From positions 1 to 58,183 of the forward strand of contig CALXBH010000009.1 of the NCBI GenBank assembly GCA_944386475.1: a stretch of DNA of 58,183 bases, given 5' to 3'. Made by a program: the position numbers and the translations under genes. Each line of letters begins with the position of its first letter. The stretch's first letter is position 1. Below, piece by piece: positions 16,418-25,343 of this stretch. This DNA is from an uncultured Clostridia bacterium. GTDB taxonomy: Bacteria; Bacillota; Clostridia; Oscillospirales; Ruminococcaceae. The notes under the pieces are model-generated. The model did no database searches, was not told the origin of the DNA, and saw only the letters and a list, made by a program, of their open reading frames with translations.

Positions 16418-17539
16418 TTAAAAAGTGACATCGACACCGGGTTCAGGTTCTGATACTGGCTCCTTGATGTTTTGGGGTTTGTAGCGGGAGATGGAAGCGT
16501 CGTTGGTTTCCACCGTGTAGTTTTCCGCCCAGCTGCTTACCAGGGTGTTAAAATCTTCGCTTTTATACGTGGAGAGAATGGCCGAACGGTTTTCCTCATA
16601 GGTGTCCAGATCGTCCAGCACGTTAAACCGCTGCATAACCAGATAGTAACCGGCGTCGGTATCGGAGACCAGCACCGGATCGCCGCCTACGGTGGCGTCT
16701 TCAAATGCGGCGGTGACAAGGGCCTCGGGATAATAGCCGGAGCTGTTGTCCTTGGGGATCAGCACCAGGTTGGAAACTTCCTCTTCCGAAGAGGTAGCTG
16801 CGGAGGAATCGGAGCCGCTCTCCCCGGAGGTGTCCGAAGAAACCGAGGTGCTTTGCTCTTCCTCATACTCAGCGATCAGGTCGTCGATATTCTCGCCGTT
16901 TTTAATGCGGTCAATATAGCCTTCCGCCTTGGTTTTCAGCTCTTCCACCTGTTCGTCGGTCATCTCGTTGCCCGCCGCGTCGGTAAAGGGCATATAGACG
17001 TATTTTACCTGGGCATAGTTTTCCTGATAGTATTTTTGCAGCTCCTCGTCGCCTACTTCCTGGATACCGCCCTCGCCGTAGTATTCATCAAACAACAGGG
17101 AGGACTTGTAGCTGTTTTCCATAACCTTGGCAAAGGAAGCCTGGCCGGCGCCGTTGGGCTCATAATAATCCTGTACGGACGACCAGTAGCTTTCTACCTG
17201 GCTGTCAATAGTGGAACGGTCTTCATCGCTCAGCGTAAGGCCCAAACGTTCAAACTCGTTTTCCACTGCTACATATTGCAAGCTGAGTTCTTTAGCCTGG
17301 TCTTTCACCCACTGATCCGCCGGCTTGTCTTCAATTGTTTGCTCCCACAGGCCGTTGGTGGTGTCTGTCACCATGGTGGAAGCCTGGTTCCGTGCGTTGA
17401 TTAAAAAGGTTAAGTACATGCCGGAAGTAATCTCGGTGCCGTCGATGCGAAAGGCCCAGGTGGTATCCTGACAAGCCGTCAGGGAAAGCGCCATGCAAAG
17501 GGCAGCCGCGCCGGCAGCGGCGCGCTTTAGAATAGACAT
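16418..17539 (-). CDS. PrsA/SurA-like foldase lipoprotein
   Basis: 373 residues. The N-terminus has a Lys/Arg start, hydrophobic core and lipobox LTAC, giving lipid-modified Cys23. A SurA-N-like helical region follows (TEITSGMYLTFL), then a rotamase-type region interrupted by a Ser/Glu-rich insertion of about 35 residues, and a C-terminal helical stretch. PrsA proteins help secreted proteins fold outside the membrane. The parvulin active-site signature is not obvious, so this may be a chaperone without isomerase activity. Its place after mfd and pth matches the conserved Firmicutes order. Confidence 0.78.
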   Translation of the reverse strand: MSILKRAAAGAAALCMALSLTACQDTTWAFRIDGTEITSGMYLTFLINARNQASTMVTDTTNGLWEQTIEDKPADQWVKDQAKELSLQYVAVENEFERLGLTLSDEDRSTIDSQVESYWSSVQDYYEPNGAGQASFAKVMENSYKSSLLFDEYYGEGGIQEVGDEELQKYYQENYAQVKYVYMPFTDAAGNEMTDEQVEELKTKAEGYIDRIKNGENIDDLIAEYEEEQSTSVSSDTSGESGSDSSAATSSEEEVSNLVLIPKDNSSGYYPEALVTAAFEDATVGGDPVLVSDTDAGYYLVMQRFNVLDDLDTYEENRSAILSTYKSEDFNTLVSSWAENYTVETNDASISRYKPQNIKEPVSEPEPGVDVTF

Positions 17540-17670
17540 ATTGACGTCCTCCTTGGGAGTGTTCCCGTTCAGAAATTTTTAAGATATAAAATCAGTATAC
17601 ATGTATTTTGTTAAATTGTCCAGTATTCCAGGGGCAGTTTCCCGTGGTTTTACGGATTTTAACAAATTTT

Positions 17671-20600
17671 TCACGCCTTTTTTGTAGATACGGGAATGAC
17701 CTGTAAAGCCTTTAATACCTCCCGGGTGGCGTCCAGGGCGGTTTGTCCTTTTAACAGTTTTACGCTTAAAACAGGGGTGCCGCTGGCGCTGACGGTCAGG
17801 CGTTTGCCCAAAGCTTCCGCCATCTGCCCCGCCAGCTCCATGTCCAGGCGTTTTGGGGTCAAGATAAGGCAGTCCCCTTTTTGGGTGATCTCGGTAAAGC
17901 CGTGGGAAGCCGCCGTGTTGCGCAGCAGGGCCACGTCGATAAGCCCTTTGACCGAGGCGGGCGGCTCTCCAAACCGGTCGATGAGCTCGTCGGTTAAATC
18001 CAGGCTGTCCTCGGTGGTCCGCACCGAGGCGATCTTGCGGTAGACGTCCAGGCGCTGGGAGAGGTTTTCGATATACCGGTCGGGGATGTGGGCCTCCATC
18101 TGCAGGTCCACCAGGCATTCCTCCGTGGAGGGGGGCGGCGTTTCTCCCCGCTGTTCGCTGATGGCGTCGGAGAGCAGCCGCAGGTACATATCATACCCTA
18201 CCGCTTCCATATGGCCGTGCTGCCTGGCGCCCAAGATGCTGCCAGCGCCTCTTATTTCCAGATCCCGCATGGCGATGCCAAAGCCCGAGCCGAATTTGGT
18301 AAACTCCCGGATGGCGGAAAGGCGCTTTTCCGCGATTTCGGACAAAGCTTTTCCCCGCTGGAAGGTAAAATAGGCAAAAGCCCGGCGGTTGCTCCGCCCC
18401 ACCCGGCCCCGGAGCTGATACAGCTGGGACAGGCCCATCCGGTCGGCGTTTTCAATAATCAGGGTGTTGACGTTGGCCACGTCCACCCCTGTTTCGATCA
18501 GGGTGGTGCAGACTAAAATATCGATCTCATGTTCCATCAGCTGCCGCCAGATGTCCGAAAGCTCGTCTTCGCTCATCCGGCCGTGGGCGATGCCGATTTT
18601 CGCGTCGGGGATTGCCTGGGCAATTTTGGAGGCGCACAGGTCGATGCTCTCAATGCGGTTGTGGATGTAATAAGCCTGACCGCCCCGCCTTAATTCCCGG
18701 CGCAGCGCGTCCATAAGCACCCCGTGGTCATATTCCAGCACATAGGTCTGCACCGGATACCGGTCGTGAGGGGCTTCCTCGATGACCGACATGTCCCGAA
18801 TCCCCGACATAGCCATGTTGAGCGTCCGGGGGATGGGGGTGGCGGACAGGGTGAGCATATCCACGCCCCGGAACATCTCCTTGAATTTTTCCTTGTGGGC
18901 CACCCCAAAGCGCTGTTCCTCGTCCACAATGGCAAGGCCCAGATCTTTAAACTCCACGTCGTTTTGCACCAGCCGGTGGGTGCCCACCACAATGTCGATG
19001 GTTCCGGCCTTGACTTCCTTTAAAATCTGCTTTTGCTGCTTGGGGGTGCGGAAGCGGGATAAAAGCTCTATCTTAACCGGGAAGCCCTCCATCCGTTTTA
19101 GGATGTTCTGGTAATGCTGCCAGGCCAGGATGGTGGTGGGGCATAAAATCGCGCACTGCTTGCCGTCTAAAACACATTTAAACGCCGCCCGCAGGGCCAC
19201 CTCGGTTTTGCCGAAGCCCACGTCCCCGCACAAAAGCCGGTCCATGGGGGAGGGCTTTTCCATATCCGCCTTGATTTCCTCGACGCAGCGGAGCTGGTCG
19301 TCGGTTTCCTCGTAGGGAAAGTGTTCTTCAAACTCCTTCTGCCACTCGTTGTCCTCCGAAAAGGCAAAGCCTTTGGTCTGCATCCGTTCGGCGTACAGCT
19401 TGATAAGCTCGTCGGCCATTTCCGCCACGGCTTTTTTTACCCGGGAGCGAGTCTTTTGCCACTCGCCGCTGTTTAAGCGGTTGAGCTTTACATGGCTGTC
19501 GTCCTGAGGGCCGATGTATTTGGACACTAGGTCCAGCTGGGTGACGGGGACGTACAGGGTGTCCGCCCCGGCGTATTTAATCTTGATGTAATCCTTGACG
19601 ATCCCGTGGAGGTCCAGCTTGTGGATGCCGTCGAACACGCCGATGCCGTGGGCCACATGCACCACCAGATCCCCCACGCTTAAATCGGACAGGCTTTTGA
19701 TCTCTTCGCCCTTGCGCTTTGCCTTCCGGCGCTTGACGTTGAGGGTCTTGGAGTTGGTGATCAAAGAAAACTTGATCTCGGGGTATTCAAACCCGGCGGA
19801 CAAATTCCCCTCCAGCACAAACACCTTACGGTAGACGATCCCTTTAACGTCTTTGACATAGTCCGCCGGGATATTCTGCCGCCGCAGGTCCAGCGCCAGG
19901 GTGGAGGCCGCCTTGGCCGTTCCCGCCAGCACCACGCAGCAGTAGCCCTGCTCCAAAAGGGAGGAAAGGTCTTCCCGCAACAGCTTCACTTCCCCCGACC
20001 AGCCGGAGTTTTGCAGGGCGGTGACGTTGATAAGGGACTTTAACGTCAAATCCGGGGAGGTGCGGGCAAAGGCCTCCAGATAAACGGCGTCCCCATCCCA
20101 TTCGATCTTGTGATGAAGCTCAGGGAAGGAGAGGCAAAACTGGGACAAGGGCTCGCATAATTCCCCTTCTTCCAGCAGGATCTTGACGTCTTCCGCTTGC
20201 TGCCACAGATAATTTTTCGCCCGTTCCTTGACGTTGACAAATTCGCTGACAAAGGTAAGGGGCGCGTCAAAATAATCCACAAGGCAGGTCTTGCGGCTAT
20301 AGGCCACCGGCAGGAATTTGTCCAAAGCGTTGAGCTCCAGGCCGGCGTCCAGACGCTCCAGATCCTTTTGCAGCCGCTCTTTTGCCGCAAGGGTCGCTTT
20401 TCCCCGTTTTAAGGAGCCGATTACCTCCTGGATCTTTTGGCGCAGCGCGTCGGGGGAGTCAAACAGCACCTCGCAGGCGGGGGTGATCTTCATCCGGTCC
20501 AAGGGGGCGGTGCGCCGCTGGGTGTCCAGATCGAAATAGGACATGGAGTCCACCTCGTCCCCCCACAGCTCCAGCCGCACAGGGGCGCTTTCCTGAGGCG

Positions 20601-21153
20601 GGAAAAAGTCCAAAATCCCGCCCCGCACCGAAAACTGGGACACGCCGTCTACCTGGGGGCGGCGCACATACCCCGCCGCCAGCAGCCGGGTACTCAGATC
20701 AGTGAGGTCTACGGGAGAGTCGGTGCGGATTTCGAAGGTGCGCCTTAAAAGTTCTTCCGGGGGAATGGTGAGCTGTAAGACGGCGTCGATTGCCGCCACG
20801 GCGATGCCGCAGCTGCCGTTCATGATCCGCGCTAACACCCCCAGGCGGATCTGCTCATATTCCCGGGAGACGGTTTCCATCTCCCGCAGGGTAAAGTCCC
20901 TGGCAGGATAAAAAAACGCCCGTTCTTCCCCCAGCATGGCGTTGATATCCTCGGTGAGCCGCCGGGCGGACAGCTCGTCGTCGGCAATGACCAGGGTGGG
21001 GCGCCGGTCTTTTAAATAAGCCCCGGCGATCATATGGGCCTTGTGGACCGAGGAAAGGCCCACCATCATGCAGGGTGTGTTTCCTTGATCCAGGGCGGCG
21101 GTCAGCTCTTCAAAGGCGGGGAGCTGGGCCAGCACGCTTTCATACAGTTTCAC
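17671..21153 (-). CDS. mfd: Transcription-repair coupling factor
   Basis: 1160 residues, standard length. An N-terminal UvrB-homology region (FYPARDFTLREMETVSREYEQIR) is followed by the RNA polymerase-interacting domain around VGDLVVHVAHGIGVFDG, RecG-type translocase motifs (GDVGFGKTEVALRAAF near 645, DEEQRFGV near 744, ETGVDVANVNTLI and QLRGRVGRS) and the C-terminal UvrA-masking domain. Mfd removes RNA polymerase stalled at lesions and recruits UvrA. It lies between pth and the foldase gene on the same strand. Confidence 0.97.
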   Translation of the reverse strand: MKLYESVLAQLPAFEELTAALDQGNTPCMMVGLSSVHKAHMIAGAYLKDRRPTLVIADDELSARRLTEDINAMLGEERAFFYPARDFTLREMETVSREYEQIRLGVLARIMNGSCGIAVAAIDAVLQLTIPPEELLRRTFEIRTDSPVDLTDLSTRLLAAGYVRRPQVDGVSQFSVRGGILDFFPPQESAPVRLELWGDEVDSMSYFDLDTQRRTAPLDRMKITPACEVLFDSPDALRQKIQEVIGSLKRGKATLAAKERLQKDLERLDAGLELNALDKFLPVAYSRKTCLVDYFDAPLTFVSEFVNVKERAKNYLWQQAEDVKILLEEGELCEPLSQFCLSFPELHHKIEWDGDAVYLEAFARTSPDLTLKSLINVTALQNSGWSGEVKLLREDLSSLLEQGYCCVVLAGTAKAASTLALDLRRQNIPADYVKDVKGIVYRKVFVLEGNLSAGFEYPEIKFSLITNSKTLNVKRRKAKRKGEEIKSLSDLSVGDLVVHVAHGIGVFDGIHKLDLHGIVKDYIKIKYAGADTLYVPVTQLDLVSKYIGPQDDSHVKLNRLNSGEWQKTRSRVKKAVAEMADELIKLYAERMQTKGFAFSEDNEWQKEFEEHFPYEETDDQLRCVEEIKADMEKPSPMDRLLCGDVGFGKTEVALRAAFKCVLDGKQCAILCPTTILAWQHYQNILKRMEGFPVKIELLSRFRTPKQQKQILKEVKAGTIDIVVGTHRLVQNDVEFKDLGLAIVDEEQRFGVAHKEKFKEMFRGVDMLTLSATPIPRTLNMAMSGIRDMSVIEEAPHDRYPVQTYVLEYDHGVLMDALRRELRRGGQAYYIHNRIESIDLCASKIAQAIPDAKIGIAHGRMSEDELSDIWRQLMEHEIDILVCTTLIETGVDVANVNTLIIENADRMGLSQLYQLRGRVGRSNRRAFAYFTFQRGKALSEIAEKRLSAIREFTKFGSGFGIAMRDLEIRGAGSILGARQHGHMEAVGYDMYLRLLSDAISEQRGETPPPSTEECLVDLQMEAHIPDRYIENLSQRLDVYRKIASVRTTEDSLDLTDELIDRFGEPPASVKGLIDVALLRNTAASHGFTEITQKGDCLILTPKRLDMELAGQMAEALGKRLTVSASGTPVLSVKLLKGQTALDATREVLKALQVIPVSTKKA

Positions 21154-21214
21154 TGGTTGACATCCTTTCCGGTGAGTTTCAAAGGAGGGGGCTTCGGGAG
21201 AGACAAAGGGAAGA

Positions 21215-21841
21215 TTACCGGTTATACAGGTTCATCGCCTTGTCGGTGTCCCCGGCCACCATCAGCTCCAGCGCTTTAACGGCGTTGTCCAAAGCGGGGG
21301 AAAGCTTTTCCATCTCCTCGTCGGTGAACCGGGAGAGCACCCAGTCCGCCAGGTTATAATCCGGCCGGGGCTTTTTGCCCACGCCGATCTTTATCCGGGG
21401 GAACTGGTCGGAACCGGTTAGGTACAAAATGCTTTTGATGCCGTTGTGGCCGCCGTCGCTTCCCTTGCGGCGGATGCGAAGGTGGGAGGGTTCTAGGGAG
21501 ATGTCGTCAAACACCACGATAACCTGCTCGATGGGGATTTTATAAAAGTTCATCGCCTCCACCACCGCTTCGCCGCTGTTGTTCATATAGGTGGAGGGCT
21601 TCATCAAAAGGCAGTGCTTGCCGGCGATCATCCCGTCGCCGCACAGGGACTTGAATTTCAGCCGGTTGACCGAAACGCCCAGCTTGGCGGCCAGGCGGTC
21701 GATGGCCATAAAGCCCGCGTTATGCCGGGTGGCTTCGTACTGGCTGCCGGGATTGCCTAACCCCACGATAAGGTATTCCACCGGGCCCTGGGCCTGGGGA
21801 GAAGGGGAGGATTTTTTCAGCTTGTCGAAAATACTAAACAT
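21215..21841 (-). CDS. pth: Peptidyl-tRNA hydrolase
   Basis: 208 residues from ATG 21841, which has AAGGA ten bases upstream; a longer frame to 21910 lacks this and adds residues foreign to the family. Motifs are YLIVGLGNPG, TRHNAGF (with the catalytic His), MKPSTYMNNSGEAV and IVVFDDISLEPSHLRIRRKGS with GGHNGIKSI. A short Lys/Ser/Pro-rich tail precedes the domain. The enzyme recycles peptidyl-tRNA dropped from ribosomes. Sixty bases separate it from mfd. Confidence 0.95.
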   Translation of the reverse strand: MFSIFDKLKKSSPSPQAQGPVEYLIVGLGNPGSQYEATRHNAGFMAIDRLAAKLGVSVNRLKFKSLCGDGMIAGKHCLLMKPSTYMNNSGEAVVEAMNFYKIPIEQVIVVFDDISLEPSHLRIRRKGSDGGHNGIKSILYLTGSDQFPRIKIGVGKKPRPDYNLADWVLSRFTDEEMEKLSPALDNAVKALELMVAGDTDKAMNLYNR

Positions 21842-21973
21842 ATACGTCCAATCCTTGCTATTAAAAAATTTACCGTCATTTGCACAGCACAACAAGGGGT
21901 AGAAACCCATTCTACCCCTGTCAGACTGCGCAGTTCTCGCTTATCCTTATTGTACCCTGCCCCCGGCCGGATG

Positions 21974-22159
21974 TCAATGAGCGTTATTTAAAAACGGCTG
22001 CTGCCACCGGTTTTGACATCCGCCCTGCTCTTGCTCGCATTTTTTTAAATGCAGGCATCGTTCAGTGATCTTCCCGTCGCTGTGGCGGGAAATTTCCATG
22101 GATACATTGTGGCTGACGTGGGGGCAGTACCGTTCGATAATGGATTTGTAGGTGATCAT
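21974..22159 (-). CDS. Small Cys/His-rich protein
   Basis: 61 residues from ATG 22159, preceded by AGGAG at eleven bases. CPHVSH, ERCLH, KKCEQ and GGC place Cys and His residues as in a small zinc-binding protein. A longer frame upstream lacks a ribosome-binding site. I know similar short proteins from Ruminococcaceae but no function. Confidence 0.55.
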   Translation of the reverse strand: MITYKSIIERYCPHVSHNVSMEISRHSDGKITERCLHLKKCEQEQGGCQNRWQQPFLNNAH

Positions 22160-22415
22160 ATTGGACAGACTCCTATCTCTCCGCGCAAAAGGTTGCCGCT
22201 TTGGTAGCTTGTATTCCGGCGGTGCGGAGGTTCCGGCGGGCAGCAAAACGGTGAAAAACGGATGAAAATTCCTGAAAAGAGGAATGAATGGACATGTATC
22301 TCTAGTATATTCTTGTGAGAGTGAAAATAACCCCGAATTTTTGTGGCAAAAAGTGATTAAAGGGTAACATATTTGTCCAGAATACTTTCATAAAATATGA
22401 CAAGGGGTGGAGTCG

Positions 22416-22721
22416 ATGGAACTTGCGTTAAAAGCCCTGCCAAAACCGCTCGCTATGATTAAAAGCCGTATGGCGAAGGAAGCCCCCGCACAGGATCCTT
22501 TGATCCTTGAGATGATTGAGGTCAGGAGAAAAATCGAGGGGTGCCGGAATCAGTTTGACGCCTCGGTGGACGACGATCTGATCGATTCCTATATTTATGA
22601 GCTGGAATCCTTGCAGGCCCGTTACCGGTATTTAATCAAGCTGGCCAAAAAGAAAAACCTTTGCTGTGAAATGGCGAGCCAGATGAAACTGGAAAGGATG
22701 GAACGGGAATGGGATAGATGA
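22416..22721 (+). CDS. YaaL-like (DUF2508) protein
   Basis: 101 residues, start chosen at ATG 22416 with AAGGGG eight bases before it; GTG 22407 is the alternative. Mostly helical and charged, with the pattern LEMIEVRRKIEGCRNQFDASVDDDLIDSYIYELESLQARYRYLI that I associate with YaaL. In Bacillus yaaL directly precedes bofA, and the same order is seen here, which supports both calls. Function unknown. Confidence 0.7.
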   Translation: MELALKALPKPLAMIKSRMAKEAPAQDPLILEMIEVRRKIEGCRNQFDASVDDDLIDSYIYELESLQARYRYLIKLAKKKNLCCEMASQMKLERMEREWDR

Positions 22722-22758
22722 AATTGTACTGCTGCTGTGCTGTATCGCGGCGGCCATC

Positions 22759-22968
22759 TTGATGTTTGTTTTTTACGCCCGCACCAAGCGGCCTTTTAAA
22801 AACGCCTTAGTAGGGATGGCCTCCGGCGCCCTTTCGCTGGGGGCGGTAAAGCTTTTGTCCATGGCGATCGGGTTTGCGTTTTCGATTAACCTGTTTACCA
22901 GCTTTGTCGCGGTGATCTGTGGTATACCGGGAGTAATCGCAATGGTGGCTTTAAACTTTTTGTTGTGA
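22759..22968 (+). CDS. bofA: Pro-sigma-K processing inhibitor BofA
   Basis: A small membrane protein with two clear hydrophobic segments (about LSLGAVKLLSMAIGFAFSIN and the C-terminal VAVICGIPGVIAMVALNFLL). BofA holds back SpoIVFB until the forespore signals in Bacillus. The first ATG in frame (22759) lies inside the usual first membrane helix; the frame continues upstream in hydrophobic residues (IDEIVLLLCCIAAAIL) to about 22711, overlapping the end of the YaaL-like gene, without an ATG, GTG or TTG at the expected place. The true start may be an ATA/ATT codon coupled to the upstream stop. Confidence 0.78.
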   Translation: MMFVFYARTKRPFKNALVGMASGALSLGAVKLLSMAIGFAFSINLFTSFVAVICGIPGVIAMVALNFLL

Positions 22969-22989
22969 TTAAGCTGTTTGTAACCTCTC

Positions 22990-23036
22990 AAAAAAAGGAA
23001 CGCTGCAAAACTTGTGTTTGCAGCGTTCCTTTTTTG
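22990..23036. terminator. Bidirectional terminator
   Basis: AAAAAAGGAACGCTGCAAA pairs with TTTGCAGCGTTCCTTTTTT around ACTTGTG, giving T-runs on both strands between bofA and the convergent methyltransferase gene. Confidence 0.92.
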
Positions 23037-23052
23037 TTTGTTTTAGCAGGCA

Positions 23053-23814
23053 CTACTTTACCGCCGTAAAGAAAAACCGGCGAAATCCCAGCACCACGCC
23101 GCCGTTTTTCTGCACCGAATAGAGTTCCTTTGCCCTGTGGATGATCTCGTTTTCAAATTCTGCCCCTTGCTTTTCTCCTAAAACCGCCAAATAAGGGCGC
23201 AGTTTGGTGCCTTTCACCCATTCCACCAACGCTTTGTGGTCGGGGAGGGGATGGTAATATTTGATTTCCCAAATATCGAAAGCAGAAGAACAGCCGGATA
23301 AAATGTCATAGTATGCAAGGGGCGTAAGGGTTTCGTTTACCGGTAATGAAACGTCTCTAAGGCCCCATTTGGATTCCGCTGCCACCGCTTTGATTATCTG
23401 GTATAACGGCTCCTCTCCGTTCATGGGAACCTGCACCGCCAGGACGCCGCCGGGAGTGAGCTTATCCATCAAAGCGGGGATCAGGGTGTGATGATCGGGA
23501 ATCCATTGCAGGCAGGCGTTGGAAAAAAGCAGGTCATATTTCCCTTTCAGGGCCAGCGCATCACAGAGGCGAAATTCCAGTTCCGGATGTTCTTTTTGTG
23601 CCTTTTCAATCATGTTGGGGGAATGATCGATCCCGAGGATATGGGCGTTCGGGAAAATCCCTTTCAGCACGGCCGTGCTGTTGCCTGGGCCGCAGCCGAT
23701 GTCGGCAATGGTCCGGGGCTGATGCCGGGCGGCTACCCGTGCGGCTAAATCGACCGCCGGCTGGGTCCGCTGGTTTTGAAATTTTAAATACTGGTTTGCA
23801 TTCCAATCCGTCAT
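23053..23814 (-). CDS. tam: Trans-aconitate 2-methyltransferase-like enzyme
   Basis: 253 residues. Class I SAM-binding motifs: IADIGCGPGNST near residue 37, ILGIDHSPNMIEKA, then LLFSNACLQWIPDH and LTPGGVLAVQVPMN. The N-terminal WNANQYLKFQNQRTQPAVDL and the LQWIPDH motif are typical of Tam, which methylates trans-aconitate with SAM. Only family-level assignment is safe; activity on other small acids is possible. Single gene, divergent from the BlaI operon. Confidence 0.82.
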   Translation of the reverse strand: MTDWNANQYLKFQNQRTQPAVDLAARVAARHQPRTIADIGCGPGNSTAVLKGIFPNAHILGIDHSPNMIEKAQKEHPELEFRLCDALALKGKYDLLFSNACLQWIPDHHTLIPALMDKLTPGGVLAVQVPMNGEEPLYQIIKAVAAESKWGLRDVSLPVNETLTPLAYYDILSGCSSAFDIWEIKYYHPLPDHKALVEWVKGTKLRPYLAVLGEKQGAEFENEIIHRAKELYSVQKNGGVVLGFRRFFFTAVK

Positions 23815-23991
23815 AGCTGTTTACCTCATTATGGGAAAGTAATTGTTGGGTATGAGTTTTATTATAGCCTGATTTTTTAAAATTGACTACCGTGTGACAA
23901 GGGGAATCTGCGGCAACGGGAGGCCGGCGACGGCAAATCCTTTTTCGAAAATAAAAAGCGGATGGGATAGCTTTTATCCGGCTGGCAATGG

Positions 23992-24044
23992 TTGACAAGC
24001 TTAGACTACTGTGATAGACTAAAGGTAGACGACCAGAATAGTCT
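23992..24044 (+). promoter_or_regulatory. Promoter and probable BlaI-type operator
   Basis: TTGACA (23992-23997), 17 bases, TAGACT (24015-24020). Overlapping it are AGACTA (24003) and TAGTCT (24039), an inverted pair, with a further TAGACT and TAGAC between. BlaI-family repressors bind short dyads over their own promoter, so autoregulation is expected. Confidence 0.5.
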
Positions 24045-24062
24045 GACAAGCGGGGAGAGTAT

Positions 24063-24416
24063 ATGCAGGATTTGTTTGACGCCGAGCTTCGGCTTATGGA
24101 AATTGTTTGGGAACACGAACCGGTTTCCGCCAAGGAGATCAGTCTGCTTGCCGCACAAAAACTGGGATGGAACAAAAATACAACCTATACGGTGATTAAC
24201 CGGTTAATAAAAAAAGAAGTGCTCCGCCGGGAGGAACCGGGCTTTGTCTGCACCTCCCTTGTGAAAAAAAGCGAGGTGCAGAAAGCGAAGACAAAGATGC
24301 TTATCGATAAATTGTTCGACGGCTCGAAAAAAGCGTTTTTTTCCGCCTTTGCCGACGAGACCCTTTCTCAGGAGGAAGTGGAAGCTTTAAAGGCCCTTAT
24401 CGAAAAGAAGGAATGA
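24063..24416 (+). CDS. BlaI/MecI/CopY-family repressor
   Basis: 117 residues: an N-terminal winged helix (LFDAELRLMEIVWEHEPVSAKEI, NKNTTYTVINRLIKK as recognition helix, wing with REEPGFVCTSL) and a C-terminal dimerisation helix region. The family represses beta-lactam resistance or copper genes until cleaved by a membrane sensor peptidase. It overlaps the M56 peptidase gene by four bases (ATGA), the classical blaI-blaR1 pairing. Confidence 0.9.
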   Translation: MQDLFDAELRLMEIVWEHEPVSAKEISLLAAQKLGWNKNTTYTVINRLIKKEVLRREEPGFVCTSLVKKSEVQKAKTKMLIDKLFDGSKKAFFSAFADETLSQEEVEALKALIEKKE

Positions 24417-25339
24417 CCATGCCGGGGAACATTTTTTACTGGGTACTGAATATGAGCATTTTAGGCCCTGCCACAGGGCTTATTGTGGTGGTGCTGCGCC
24501 GCATCCGCGCCTTGCCGCGGTTTGGGGTCTATCTGCTTTGGGCGCTGCCGCTGATTCGCTTTTTAGTGTCTGTGGGCATTGGGAGTCCCTACAGCTTATT
24601 GAATTTTCTCTCGCGCTTTATGATCAAAACGATTGTGGTGGGAGACGCTGGCTCTGCACCCCAATACACCATGACCAACAGCCTGCAGGCGGCGGAATCC
24701 TATTTTCCCATGGAATATAAAGACGGCTTTTTGGCGAATATCTTCTATATCGCCGGTATCCTATGGCTCATCGTGGGGGCAGCGGCGGTTTTGGGCACTA
24801 TCGTGTCCTACATCGTGACAAAATCCGCTTTAAAAAACGCGGAGCCTGTCAGAGATAACATCTACCGTTCCGACCGTGTTTCCTCCCCGGCGGTATATGG
24901 GATATTCCGGCCAAAAATCATTCTGCCTGGGAACATCCCGGAGGCTGACACAGCGTATATCCTCCGGCATGAGCGGATCCATATCCGCCGCCGGGATAAC
25001 CTGTGGCGGATGATCGCCGTCCTCACCGCTTGCATTCACTGGTTTAATCCCCTTGTTTGGGTTTTCCTGAAACTGTTTTTGACCGATATGGAATTGGCTT
25101 GCGATGCGGGGGTGCTCAAAAAGCTGGATGATGAGGATAAAAAGGCCTATGCGGCGGTGCTTTTGCGCTGCGTTTCCCCTAAATCCCATTATGCAAGCCC
25201 GTTTGGCGGCTCCAAAATCCAGCTGCGGATTCAAAACATCCTGTCTTATAAAAGGCTGACTATTGTATCGGGGTTATGCTTTGCGGCATTTTTCTTTATT
25301 CTGATCGTGACCGTTATGACCAACGCTGTAGGAGGGTGA
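24413..25339 (+). CDS. M56-family (BlaR1/MecR1-like) sensor metallopeptidase
   Basis: 308 residues with four hydrophobic segments including one at the extreme C-terminus. The gluzincin site is HERIH at 186-190 with the third ligand in ELACD (227-231). The protein ends after its last membrane segment and lacks the penicillin-binding sensor domain of BlaR1, so it should respond to something else or sense through a partner. The lipoprotein gene four bases downstream is the obvious candidate. It presumably inactivates the BlaI-type repressor encoded just upstream. Confidence 0.85.
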   Translation: MTMPGNIFYWVLNMSILGPATGLIVVVLRRIRALPRFGVYLLWALPLIRFLVSVGIGSPYSLLNFLSRFMIKTIVVGDAGSAPQYTMTNSLQAAESYFPMEYKDGFLANIFYIAGILWLIVGAAAVLGTIVSYIVTKSALKNAEPVRDNIYRSDRVSSPAVYGIFRPKIILPGNIPEADTAYILRHERIHIRRRDNLWRMIAVLTACIHWFNPLVWVFLKLFLTDMELACDAGVLKKLDDEDKKAYAAVLLRCVSPKSHYASPFGGSKIQLRIQNILSYKRLTIVSGLCFAAFFFILIVTVMTNAVGG

Positions 25340-25343
25340 GAAA

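Noticed and set aside
16472-17404. 310-codon plus-strand frame opposite the foldase lipoprotein gene
   Set aside because: Shadow of a gene with lipobox and family resemblance; repetitive Val/Gly/Phe composition without domains.
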